This document shows positions 55,832 to 64,000 of a stretch of 64,000 bases of DNA, in pieces. Within the stretch, counting starts at the first letter, position 1, and each line of letters begins with the position of its first letter. This stretch comes from an uncultured Bacteroidia bacterium (GTDB taxonomy: Bacteria; Bacteroidota; Bacteroidia; NS11-12g; UBA9320), in assembly GCA_943789165.1 (NCBI GenBank), contig CALSTB010000008.1:33674-97673 (forward strand), given 5' to 3'. The notes beneath the pieces are model-generated. The model made no database searches and was not told the origin of the DNA. It saw only the letters and a list, made by a program, of their open reading frames with translations. Made by a program: the position numbers and the translations under genes.

Positions 55832-58222
55832 ATGAGAAAATTTATCTTCTTTTGGCCTTTATTACTTACTGGCCTTTCCATACAAGCACAAACTGAAATA
55901 CATTTTTCAGGTTACGTGATGTCCCAAACAAGTGGAAGACCACTGAGCAATGTCGCACTGTATTTGCCAGCTGATACCTTAGATGCCATTACTAATATTG
56001 ATGGTTTCTACAATTTAATCGTAACCAGCGATTCTTTCAATGCAACTTTAGAACGGGCTGGATATGAAACAATTGTAATGACGGTGTTCCTAAATAAGGG
56101 AGCACAAGGCAGAAAGTCGAAGATTATCATTTCAAATCCGGATAAAGTCAACGCAACAAAAATTATTGAACCCGATGAGTCTGGTTTATTCGTTATTAGA
56201 ATGTTGCCCATCTACAACTCTGAATACACGCATTACAGCCCGAGTTCACTAACCAATCAGATAATCACCGACGTTGAGTCAGATAAAATTATCATGGATC
56301 GATCGGAGTTGGATGCCACTCCGTTTATTTTCTCGGAGCCAGATTTGGCTAAATCTTTACAAATACATCCTGGTGTTGATTTCGCTTCCGATGGGTATAG
56401 TGATATGACTGTTCGTGGTGGCGGACTTGGACAGAATCAAGTGTTGCTTGACGGAGCTCCAGTGTATAGTATTGGTCATTTTCAAGGATACATCTCGAAC
56501 TTTAATACGGGTATGGCAGAGGAAGTAGTGCTCTATAAAGCTGCTTTCCCAGCCAGATTTGGCGGACGATTGTCGAGTGTGGTAGACGTACAATCTTCGG
56601 CGGGTAACGCTGAAGATGCAAATGTAGACCTAGCTGTTAGTCCTGCTCTTGCCAATTTTAAAATTGGACTGCCAATGGACGACAACGGATCTTCCCTTGG
56701 GGTCAGTTTTAGAAGGTCTTATCTCGACCTACTTATTTTTCCAGGTGAAGAATTGTTTTTCCGAGATTTCAATTCCAAACTCCATTTGAACTTGAATGAC
56801 AAGAACAAACTGACGCTTCAATATTATAGTCTTAAAGACAGGTTTAAATTTACCGGTACAGAAGAAAACGATACCAGTCAAGTAGTGGAATTGGATTTTT
56901 CTTTTGACATTGTTGTAAAAAACCAAACCACTTCTGCTAAGTGGCAGCATATTTTCAATAAAAAACTCACCTCAAGTTTTACATCGTATTATACGAACTA
57001 TTCCAATGGCGTGACTTTAAATGAAACGGATTATACAGCACCAATTGGTTCCAATGCCATCAGTGATTATCAAGTTCGATTTTCAGCGGGTGAAGTTGGA
57101 CTGAATGGCGATTTCGAGTTGAGACAAAGTAAAAAAATGTTGCTTCGATTCGGTTTGCAAAACAGACTCCACTTGAATAACTCTGGGTCATTAATTGATA
57201 AACGATATGACATCGATGGTAACCTGTTGGTAGATGCACAATACGGAGATACTGTCCTACAAAAAGGCGTCGAAACGTCTGCCTATATTGAAAATGAATA
57301 TCAATATTCTTCGAAGCTGGCATTTAACGTAGGATTGAGAACAACGCTATATACGTATCGTGATTTTACCCAATTCTATCCCGAACCACGGTTGTCGGGC
57401 CGATATCTTTTGAATAAAACTTCTTCCATCAAATTTAGCTATGCGCGCATGCATCAGTTTATGCATTTGTATAATACCGATGGCGCAGCATCTGATAATT
57501 TTGTCGCCTATCTACCAGCAAGTGGTAATTTGAAGCCACAAGCCAGTGATATTTTAACTGTAGGGTATTACACCAAACCTCAAAAACGATTTAGGTTCGT
57601 AACAGAAGCCTACTATAAACGCTTAACCAATCAACCCATCTTTTATGCCGCGGACCTGTTCGATAGGGCGGATATGGAGGCTAATTCTTTGGTAGGTAAA
57701 GGTCAAGTGATTGGCTGGGAAAACAGTATCAAGTATGTTACAGATAATGCGATGTTTTGGGCAAGTGCTACATTATCAAAGGCCACTAGGAATTACGACG
57801 AGTTAAATCGGGGTGAATCGTTTTCGTTCGACTACGACAGACGCATAGTGGGAAAATTAGGCTGGATCGTAAATCTTGAGAATTTCGTTTTCTCCGTAAT
57901 AGGAGTAGGCGCCACAGGAAATCCCTTTACTCTACCTACATCTAAATACAGAGATATTGATGGCGGTGTTGTATTGGCTTATGATGAGATTAATAATTAC
58001 CGATCCATTTACCATGCCAGGGTGGATGCCAAATTTGAATGGCATTTTGAAGATGAAGTCCAGAGCTTGGAATTGAGTATTTATAACCTGCTTGGGACGC
58101 GGAACGTCGATTCTATCTATAGTGAACGCGACTCGTCCAACACCAACTATAAATACACAGCGTATACACGTGAGAGTTTTGCTTTCTTACCATTTCTAAC
58201 CTACCGAATTAAAATCCAATGA
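55832..58222 (+). CDS. TonB-dependent outer membrane receptor with carboxypeptidase-like N-domain
   Basis: 796 residues from the ATG at 55832 (signal peptide MRKFIFFWPLLLTGLSIQA). Residues about 20-100 are a CarboxypepD_reg-like domain, residues about 160-265 a plug domain (VRGGGLGQNQVLLDGAPVYS), and the rest a 22-strand type barrel ending in RIKIQ. It imports a ligand with TonB energy. The DUF4249 lipoprotein gene overlaps its stop by 4 nt (ATGA), a frequent bacteroidete receptor-lipoprotein pair. The ligand is unknown; nearby peroxidases suggest metal or heme. Confidence 0.92.
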   Translation: MRKFIFFWPLLLTGLSIQAQTEIHFSGYVMSQTSGRPLSNVALYLPADTLDAITNIDGFYNLIVTSDSFNATLERAGYETIVMTVFLNKGAQGRKSKIIISNPDKVNATKIIEPDESGLFVIRMLPIYNSEYTHYSPSSLTNQIITDVESDKIIMDRSELDATPFIFSEPDLAKSLQIHPGVDFASDGYSDMTVRGGGLGQNQVLLDGAPVYSIGHFQGYISNFNTGMAEEVVLYKAAFPARFGGRLSSVVDVQSSAGNAEDANVDLAVSPALANFKIGLPMDDNGSSLGVSFRRSYLDLLIFPGEELFFRDFNSKLHLNLNDKNKLTLQYYSLKDRFKFTGTEENDTSQVVELDFSFDIVVKNQTTSAKWQHIFNKKLTSSFTSYYTNYSNGVTLNETDYTAPIGSNAISDYQVRFSAGEVGLNGDFELRQSKKMLLRFGLQNRLHLNNSGSLIDKRYDIDGNLLVDAQYGDTVLQKGVETSAYIENEYQYSSKLAFNVGLRTTLYTYRDFTQFYPEPRLSGRYLLNKTSSIKFSYARMHQFMHLYNTDGAASDNFVAYLPASGNLKPQASDILTVGYYTKPQKRFRFVTEAYYKRLTNQPIFYAADLFDRADMEANSLVGKGQVIGWENSIKYVTDNAMFWASATLSKATRNYDELNRGESFSFDYDRRIVGKLGWIVNLENFVFSVIGVGATGNPFTLPTSKYRDIDGGVVLAYDEINNYRSIYHARVDAKFEWHFEDEVQSLELSIYNLLGTRNVDSIYSERDSSNTNYKYTAYTRESFAFLPFLTYRIKIQ

Positions 58223-59112
58223 GACAGTTTAAACATTACATAGGCCTAGTTCTGCTTTTTGGATTGTTTCAATCCTGCGATAATGATTTACCTATCCCAG
58301 AAGGTGAATTACCAAGTTTTCAGCCTAAACTCGTGGTGAACGCGTCATTAAATAACGTTGAACCAATTGAAATTAAGATTAGTGATAACGCTGGTGCGTA
58401 TACAAACGATTTGCCAAGTGCATATTCTGATGTGTTTGTATCCTTAAAATCTGACGGGAGTTCGGTGTCGATGTTGTACGACAACACAAGCAATAGCTTC
58501 AAATCTACCCAGCGAGCGGTACCAGGTAATACGTATACGGTTGAAGTACGAGACAAAGCATCGGAAAGACCAACAGTTTTTGCCCGAAGCTTTATACCAG
58601 AGAAAGTTTTCGGAAAAACGATTGGATACGTGGAAAATGGTGGAATAGATATGGATGGCTTGCCTTCAGACTTATTGTCAATTGAATGGACCGATTTATC
58701 TGGTAGCAACTATTACATGCTTCATTTTTACTATTACAGCGAAACAGTCGACTTATATATTCCTTTCGATTTTCAACTTAATGATCCCACTTTACAAGCT
58801 CCTGAAACGTTGAAACTTGATGATGGTGGATTCTTGTTCAATGACGTGTTGTTTAATGGCAGAAAAAAGAAGATTGAAGTCGTTCCTCCAGCAGGCTCGG
58901 TGGCAGGGAATTCTGATGTGTTGTATCTAATCGAATTACGATCAGTGACTAAAGATTTCTATAACTATTACAAAACCTTGAAACAATATCGCGATCGTGA
59001 TGATTTACAGCAAGCCGGACCATTTGGTAGCGCAGTCATTGTGCATAGTAATATCACCAATGGATTAGGGGCGTTTATCGCATCGACAGTCGAGAGTGAT
59101 ACGATTAGATAG
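58219..59112 (+). CDS. DUF4249 lipoprotein
   Basis: 297 residues. The lipoprotein signal ends at FQSC (LLFGLFQSC). The body is beta-rich, with the first domain (about 25-120) shaped like a carboxypeptidase-regulatory or Ig-like fold (PKLVVNASLNN). DUF4249 proteins are found next to TonB receptors in Bacteroidota and are thought to cap or serve the receptor at the surface. It is translationally coupled to the receptor gene. Confidence 0.9.
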   Translation: MRQFKHYIGLVLLFGLFQSCDNDLPIPEGELPSFQPKLVVNASLNNVEPIEIKISDNAGAYTNDLPSAYSDVFVSLKSDGSSVSMLYDNTSNSFKSTQRAVPGNTYTVEVRDKASERPTVFARSFIPEKVFGKTIGYVENGGIDMDGLPSDLLSIEWTDLSGSNYYMLHFYYYSETVDLYIPFDFQLNDPTLQAPETLKLDDGGFLFNDVLFNGRKKKIEVVPPAGSVAGNSDVLYLIELRSVTKDFYNYYKTLKQYRDRDDLQQAGPFGSAVIVHSNITNGLGAFIASTVESDTIR

Positions 59113-59113
59113 G

Positions 59114-60104
59114 TTACTTGACGATTTCTAACACAGTATCACAAATCGTTACCGGTGTTTCTTCTTGTACAAAGTGACTCGCTTCCACAAGGTGGATGTT
59201 TTCCTTTTTGATGTTCAAATCTGCTATTACTGCTACCGATTGCCCATCCCACGTCAATACTTCATCGTATTTCCCCCAAACCACATGAACAGGAATTTGT
59301 AGGTTTTTTAAGATAGAAGAATAGTCGGGAAGCTGATTTTTGGTATTGGTGAAAAAGGTGTACATGGCTCTCGTTTTGCCATGTAACATGGGCCATTGAT
59401 AGCCTTTAAACTCTGTCTTGGTTAATTCTGTATGGTACGCTCATCTTAAACAACTGCTTAAGCATCAGTTTGTTTGTCAAGCGGCTACGATACAAACTCA
59501 TGGCAATGTGGGCAATCGGACCACGTTTCATTCTAACTGGTGGATTAAAGCCATCTTCATAAATCAGGGTGTTCAGAATCACCAGTTCACTCATACATGT
59601 GGAATCCTTACGCAGCATTTCCCAAGTCACCTGTCCACCAAAATCATGAAACACATGACACCAACTCTTTATTTCAAGTGAATCCATAAGTGCCAATAAC
59701 CGAGTAGCGTGTGCATCTGGTGTGTACAGGTCATACCCTTTTGGAGAAGCGCTACTGCCAAATCCCAACATTTCAGGAACGATGACGCGTAATCCTCCTG
59801 CAACAAGGCTATCAATCATCTTTCGATATAACCATCCTGATGTTGGCACACCGTGTAACAATAGCACAACCTTGTCAGAATTGCCTTCATCGATGTATTT
59901 CATTTTACCGTCTAACGAGGTAAATGACTTTTGTCTTTTTTGAAATTCGCAATAATCGATGTTGTTGAATGTACGTGTTGTGTCTTGGGCCATAACGGAC
60001 TGACTGATCATTAGAGAACAGATGAAAACTAGAGGTTTTAGAGAATGCAGGATTGATTTCAGAATATAGATTTTAGAATGAAGATTGAACAAGGATACAT
60101 TCAA
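59114..60104 (-). pseudogene. Secreted alpha/beta hydrolase (Asp-nucleophile type), frameshifted
   Basis: An N-terminal signal-like region ends SQSVMAQ. The fold shows LLLHGVPTSGW (oxyanion), FHDFGGQ (Asp nucleophile, as in epoxide hydrolases and haloalkane or haloacetate dehalogenases) and, after the break, EASHFVQEE (catalytic His). The frame breaks near 59416-59421: VPYRINQ must join TEFKGYQWPML. One extra base explains it; the restored protein has 329 residues. The first 20 residues derive from a dispersed repeat-like sequence, so the true start (possibly CTG or further in) is uncertain. It is convergent with the DUF4249 gene. Confidence 0.82.
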
Positions 60105-60152
60105 TAAGTCAATAAGTCAATAATTCTAAAATTCCATGATTCTGTAGTTCAA

Positions 60153-61244
60153 TTATTCATTCGGATCCGACCACTTTGGATTGTTGATCAAGGCAGTATC
60201 CTCAAGTGTAATTAAGAAGGCGAATAAATCCAATTTGTCTTGTTGCGACCAAGCCCGAGGAACAGGCTTTCCGTCTTTGGTATGTTTCAATAAATCTAAA
60301 GACAATGTTGGTGATACATGAAAGCCAGTGTCGTAGAAGTTAATGACGTCCATCAATGTTTCGAATCTGCCATCATGCATATAGGGTGCAGTATGACGCA
60401 AGTTTAGTAATGAAGGAATCTTAAACTTACCAATGTCGTTTGGATTACCGGTTTGACCAGCAAGTCCAGGACTCAAGGAAGGATCAGCATTTAAGCCGTT
60501 GTTCGCAAAGTCGAAGTTGGTGGTAAACGTAGTGAGTGTATGACAGTGAAAGCAATCGCCTTTTGTTTCATCTTGAAACACCTCTAAACCGCGCTGCTGT
60601 GCACCATTTCGTAAGTCTTTACCCAATGTTGGGATCGACCTATAATTATAGGAAATGATACTCCGCATGAATTGCGCCATGGCTTTTGCCATGTTTTCAA
60701 CTGTTATGGTTGAATCACAAAACGCTTGATAAAACATCCCTGGGTATTTATCTGTTTCACGTAATTCCTGGACCGCACGAAACACATTTTCATGCATTTC
60801 TACTTCGGATTCAATTGGGAACAAGACCAACTCCTCCAGCGAATTTGCTTTTCCGTCCCAAAAGAATTTCTCAGACCAAGCCAAGTTGGCTATAGGCATG
60901 GCGACACGGTTTCCCACAAAACCATTGATGCCGATGCTAAACTTATTCTCATCGGTAAATGCTTTGTTTTGCAAATGACAACCAGCACAGGCCTGGGTGT
61001 TGTCTCCCGACAACATTTTTTCATAAAATAAGTGTCTTCCTAATTCAATGCCTTCTACAGTCATTGGATTATCAGATGGAATAGGCATTGGGGGAGTCGA
61101 AGCCGGAATCTTTACTTCAAATTGAGTTCCGCAGGATAAGATAGGGTCTCCAAGAGCAGGGTCTTTTACACAAGAAGTAATGGTTATAAAGATGCCAAAT
61201 AGTAGGGCAGAGGTTAATTTATTCCGTTGGTCAAGCCACTTCAT
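60153..61244 (-). CDS. Di-heme cytochrome c peroxidase/MbnH-like lipoprotein (copy 3, intact)
   Basis: 363 residues. The lipoprotein signal ends at TITSC. Heme motifs are CAGCH near residue 85 and CFHCH near 240, and APYMHDGRFETLMDV is conserved. It has the same length as the restored copy 1 and shares AWSEKFFWDG. It stands in a different neighbourhood, between an alpha/beta hydrolase and a TonB receptor, with no MbnP beside it. Peroxidase activity in the periplasm is the default reading; an oxidative-modification role is possible. Confidence 0.92.
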   Translation of the reverse strand: MKWLDQRNKLTSALLFGIFITITSCVKDPALGDPILSCGTQFEVKIPASTPPMPIPSDNPMTVEGIELGRHLFYEKMLSGDNTQACAGCHLQNKAFTDENKFSIGINGFVGNRVAMPIANLAWSEKFFWDGKANSLEELVLFPIESEVEMHENVFRAVQELRETDKYPGMFYQAFCDSTITVENMAKAMAQFMRSIISYNYRSIPTLGKDLRNGAQQRGLEVFQDETKGDCFHCHTLTTFTTNFDFANNGLNADPSLSPGLAGQTGNPNDIGKFKIPSLLNLRHTAPYMHDGRFETLMDVINFYDTGFHVSPTLSLDLLKHTKDGKPVPRAWSQQDKLDLFAFLITLEDTALINNPKWSDPNE

Positions 61245-61357
61245 TCACTTGTAAATTGGGTTACATTTAATTACGGTAAAGATACAATATTGACCACGAT
61301 TCGTTGCACAGGCTTTGCAATAATTACTTAACATTGCGCCTTCTTAAAGTATCGCTC

Positions 61358-63673
61358 TTGAAACAAGTTCTCACGTTTTGTTTATCCATTTTGATCGCCA
61401 CTTCTGTGATGGCGCAAAAAGGCGAGATTAAAGGATTTGTTTACAATCAAAAATCAGGTGAAGCAATTCCTTATAGTACCATCGTTGTTGTAGACCAACC
61501 ACTCGGGGCATTAACAGACGAATACGGGTTTTTTACAGTAGGTGATGTTGATCCTGGAAACTACACCATAATCGCGATAAGTGTTGGGTATGACAGTCTG
61601 GTTAAGAAGGTAACCATTCGTCCTGGAGAGCGTGAACTCGTGAACCTATTCTTGGTTCCGAACAAAAATACACTTGGTCGGGTCGACATAGACTTAGAGC
61701 GTAAAAAGAACGAGGCAACTGTTCGGATTTCTGAGGTAAGTATTACGCCTAAGCAATTAACACAAATTCCTACAGTCGGCGGAGAGCCGGATTTAGTTCA
61801 ATATTTGCAAGTACTACCTGGCGTTGTCTTTAGTGGCGACCAGGGTGGTCAGCTGTACATCCGTGGAGGTTCTCCTGTGATGAACAAGGTATTGCTTGAT
61901 GGTATGACTATTTACAATCCGTTTCATTCGATTGGGTTGTTTTCAGTATTTGATACGGATATTTTAAAAACGACAGATGTCTATTCAGCTGGTTTTTCAG
62001 CCGAATATGGTGGAAGAATCTCAGCAATTGTGGACGTCCAAACCCGCGACGGAAATAGAAACAGGTTTGCAGGAAAGGTGAATATGAATCCGTTTACTTC
62101 GAAAGTATTACTTGAAGGCCCCTTGAATAAAAAGGACGATGACGAAAAGGCCAATGCCTCATACATCGTGAGTTATAAGAGTAGTTACTTAGATAAAACG
62201 TCCAAGCTATTTTACAATTACGTTGGTGAAGGACAATTGCCTTATTCATTTAGCGATTTGTATACCAAGCTGTCTTTAAACTCAAGTAGTGGTAGTTTCT
62301 TAAAGCTCTTTTATTTTGATTACAATGACTTAGTCGATTTCCCGAATACAACTACGTACGATTGGAGTTCGAACGGTTTTGGCGGGAAATTTTTGATGGT
62401 TCCGCAAGCCTCCAAAAACATTATCGATGGATCATTTGCTTATTCTAAATACAACATTCTACAAATCGAACAAGATGCCAAGCCAAGGAGTTCAGGAATC
62501 GATGGGTTTAATTTAGGATTGAATTTTACGTATTTCTTCAGAAAAGCGAAGCTGAAATACGGTATGGAATTGAACGGATTTAAAACCGCTTTCCAGATTT
62601 TTAATGCGGTTAACAGAAAAATTACCCAAGAGAATAACACAACGGAATTAGCCGGTTTTATGAATTACAGTACGAAAGTGAAAAATAGATTCATTTTCGA
62701 ACCAGGTCTTCGTGTACAGTTATATGCTTCCTTAGGCAATTCGAGTGTTGAACCACGATTCAGGTTTAAATACTTAATCAACGAGAGACTGAGATTTAAA
62801 ATGGCAACGGGCTTGTATTCTCAAAACTTGATGAGTGCGTCAAGTGATAGGGACGTTGTGAACTTGTTTTATGGCTTTTTAAGCGGTCCAGATGAATTAC
62901 CAGACATGGTTGGGACAAAGCCGGTGACACACAGAATGCAGACAGCTCAGCACATTGTAGGCGGTTTTGAAATTGACTTGGACAGCTTGTCGTCTATTAA
63001 CGTAGAAACATACGCAAAGAACTTTACACAGATCACGAACATCAACCGAGATAAGATTTACGATGACAACAACGAGTATGCTGATAAACCAGAATACTTG
63101 AGAAAGGATTTCGTTGTTGAAACAGGCTTGGCTTATGGATTTGATGTAACGTATAAACGACAGTCTGACCGCTGGTACCTTTGGCTTGTCTATTCGTATA
63201 ACAACGTTTCGCGATATGATGGAAGACGGACTTACCAACCACACTTCGATAGAAGACACAACATAAACGTGGTTACTTCATATGCACTGGGCGAAGACAA
63301 AAACTGGGAAGTTAATGTTCGATGGAATTTTGGTAGTGGTTTCCCATTTACACTTACTCAAGGCTTTTATGAAAACTTGAATTTCAACAATGGAACGTCT
63401 GATGACTATCGCACAACAAACGGAGATTTTACGGTTGTTTACGATGAAATTAACCGAGGTCGGTTGCCATATTACCATAGATTAGACGCTAGTATCAAGC
63501 GGACAATTGAGTTTAAGAAAGACGGCAAGTTGACCAACCGATTAATGGAAGTCATCTTGAGCTGTACCAACATTTACAACCGTGATAACATCTTTTACTT
63601 CGATCGAGTGAGTTATAAAAGAATCAACCAATTACCGATTCTTCCTAGCTTGTCGGTGAGTTACAAATTCTAA
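61358..63673 (+). CDS. TonB-dependent outer membrane receptor with carboxypeptidase-like N-domain
   Basis: 771 residues from the TTG at 61358, which gives a clean signal peptide (KQVLTFCLSILIATSVMA); an earlier TTG at 61304 is less likely. Residues about 25-105 are a CarboxypepD_reg-like domain, residues about 140-230 the plug (IRGGSPVMNKVLLDGM), then the barrel ending LPSLSVSYKF. It is a paralogue of the receptor at 55832 but without a DUF4249 partner. A beta-barrel-like gene follows. The ligand is unknown. Confidence 0.92.
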   Translation: MKQVLTFCLSILIATSVMAQKGEIKGFVYNQKSGEAIPYSTIVVVDQPLGALTDEYGFFTVGDVDPGNYTIIAISVGYDSLVKKVTIRPGERELVNLFLVPNKNTLGRVDIDLERKKNEATVRISEVSITPKQLTQIPTVGGEPDLVQYLQVLPGVVFSGDQGGQLYIRGGSPVMNKVLLDGMTIYNPFHSIGLFSVFDTDILKTTDVYSAGFSAEYGGRISAIVDVQTRDGNRNRFAGKVNMNPFTSKVLLEGPLNKKDDDEKANASYIVSYKSSYLDKTSKLFYNYVGEGQLPYSFSDLYTKLSLNSSSGSFLKLFYFDYNDLVDFPNTTTYDWSSNGFGGKFLMVPQASKNIIDGSFAYSKYNILQIEQDAKPRSSGIDGFNLGLNFTYFFRKAKLKYGMELNGFKTAFQIFNAVNRKITQENNTTELAGFMNYSTKVKNRFIFEPGLRVQLYASLGNSSVEPRFRFKYLINERLRFKMATGLYSQNLMSASSDRDVVNLFYGFLSGPDELPDMVGTKPVTHRMQTAQHIVGGFEIDLDSLSSINVETYAKNFTQITNINRDKIYDDNNEYADKPEYLRKDFVVETGLAYGFDVTYKRQSDRWYLWLVYSYNNVSRYDGRRTYQPHFDRRHNINVVTSYALGEDKNWEVNVRWNFGSGFPFTLTQGFYENLNFNNGTSDDYRTTNGDFTVVYDEINRGRLPYYHRLDASIKRTIEFKKDGKLTNRLMEVILSCTNIYNRDNIFYFDRVSYKRINQLPILPSLSVSYKF

Positions 63674-63698
63674 AACAAGAAGCCCTTATTTTTGCGCC

Positions 63699-64000
63699 AT
63701 GCGGTCCCTACTGATTGTTTCCTTTCTGGTGATTTCGTTTCAAGTAGCTCAAGCCCAACATTGGTCAGTTGAGTCAACTATTGGCATTTCTTATTCAGGA
63801 ATAAATCATACAGTAAGAGGATCCATTCTTAAAAATCAATTTCAGGTTTCAGTTGGACCTAAATTCAATTATAGCAAGGCCATTTTGCCATGGTCTAGCA
63901 GTCCGGGTGTCTCTTTATTGGTGGGCTATGACCTTGTTGCGTCAACAAAGACCAAAAGTCAAGCCATGTTGCTGTATGAAGTGTTGCCCTTGAACAATGC
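63699..64000 (+). CDS. Secreted beta-rich protein, N-terminal part (runs off the window)
   Basis: The ATG at 63699 opens a frame of 100 codons to the edge. The signal peptide is MRSLLIVSFLVISFQVAQA. The mature part has alternating hydrophobic segments (SVGPKFNYSKAIL, GVSLLVGYDLV) like a small outer-membrane barrel. It lies 25 nt after the receptor gene, so it is likely cotranscribed. Family not determinable from this part. Confidence 0.6.
   Translation, partial: MRSLLIVSFLVISFQVAQAQHWSVESTIGISYSGINHTVRGSILKNQFQVSVGPKFNYSKAILPWSSSPGVSLLVGYDLVASTKTKSQAMLLYEVLPLNN

Overview
The window comes from a member of the Bacteroidota, most likely Flavobacteriales-like. At least six secreted proteins end in a type IX secretion (T9SS) C-terminal domain. 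There are carboxypeptidase-regulatory/TonB receptors, a DUF4249 lipoprotein, a TamL-type lipoprotein Omp85, an S16 protein with an acidic Ala/Glu/Pro tail, and promoters of the TTTG-N19-TAnnTTTG type. AT content is moderate. There is no rRNA operon, one tRNA gene, one IS3-like element and no CRISPR array. I cannot name a genus from sequence alone.

Layout. 1-2330: 5' part of ileS (minus). 2331-2813: non-coding, with a promoter-like and a terminator-like element that together suggest an orphan small RNA. 2814-6658: a secreted WD40-caspase gene broken by two 1-nt homopolymer shifts. 6942-9404: T9SS protein with an FN3 domain. 9663-13560: MFS sugar porter and RND/MMPL exporter. 13645-16480: T9SS amidase, inositol monophosphatase and TrmH-type methyltransferase. 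16487-20886: TamL, M48 peptidase lipoprotein and lysA. 20954-25571: VIT-domain T9SS protein, small membrane protein, LpxL-like acyltransferase, rimM and rpsP. 25987-28816: MacB-like ABC pair, small zinc-ribbon membrane protein and ECF sigma factor. 29128-33979: PTPS, folE, an M1 peptidase fused to an Omp85-like barrel, and a LolD-like ATPase. 33976-36595: Omp85-like barrel, HEAT-like protein, DUF6090 protein with an internal TAG, and zinc-ribbon protein. 36666-44020: MscS channel, E1/nitroreductase fusion, GCS2-CBS fusion and ABC exporter. 44143-45966: large lipoprotein.

46134-54000 is the most distinctive part. An IS3-like element sits in the 3' end of a decayed sialidase-like gene. Upstream in the same minus-strand run are a TlpA-like thioredoxin with a T9SS tail, an HMA metallochaperone-like protein, two di-heme cytochrome c peroxidase/MbnH-like lipoproteins, an MbnP-family protein with a T9SS tail, a heavy-metal-binding lipoprotein and an HYC_CC_PP-like protein. 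This reads as a copper-linked cell-surface system. After a fatty acid hydroxylase gene, a repeat patch and tRNA-Arg(ACG), a second outer-membrane block (55832-64000) holds two TonB receptors, a DUF4249 lipoprotein, an alpha/beta hydrolase and a third di-heme peroxidase.

A recurring oddity is gene lesions. I see six single-nucleotide frameshifts, three in-frame stops and two genes whose signal peptides begin at non-standard start codons. Five of the six shifts are best read as 1-nt insertions, and downstream reading frames stay well conserved. Consensus errors in the assembly are therefore a serious alternative to true pseudogenisation, except for the sialidase-like gene, which also carries an IS.
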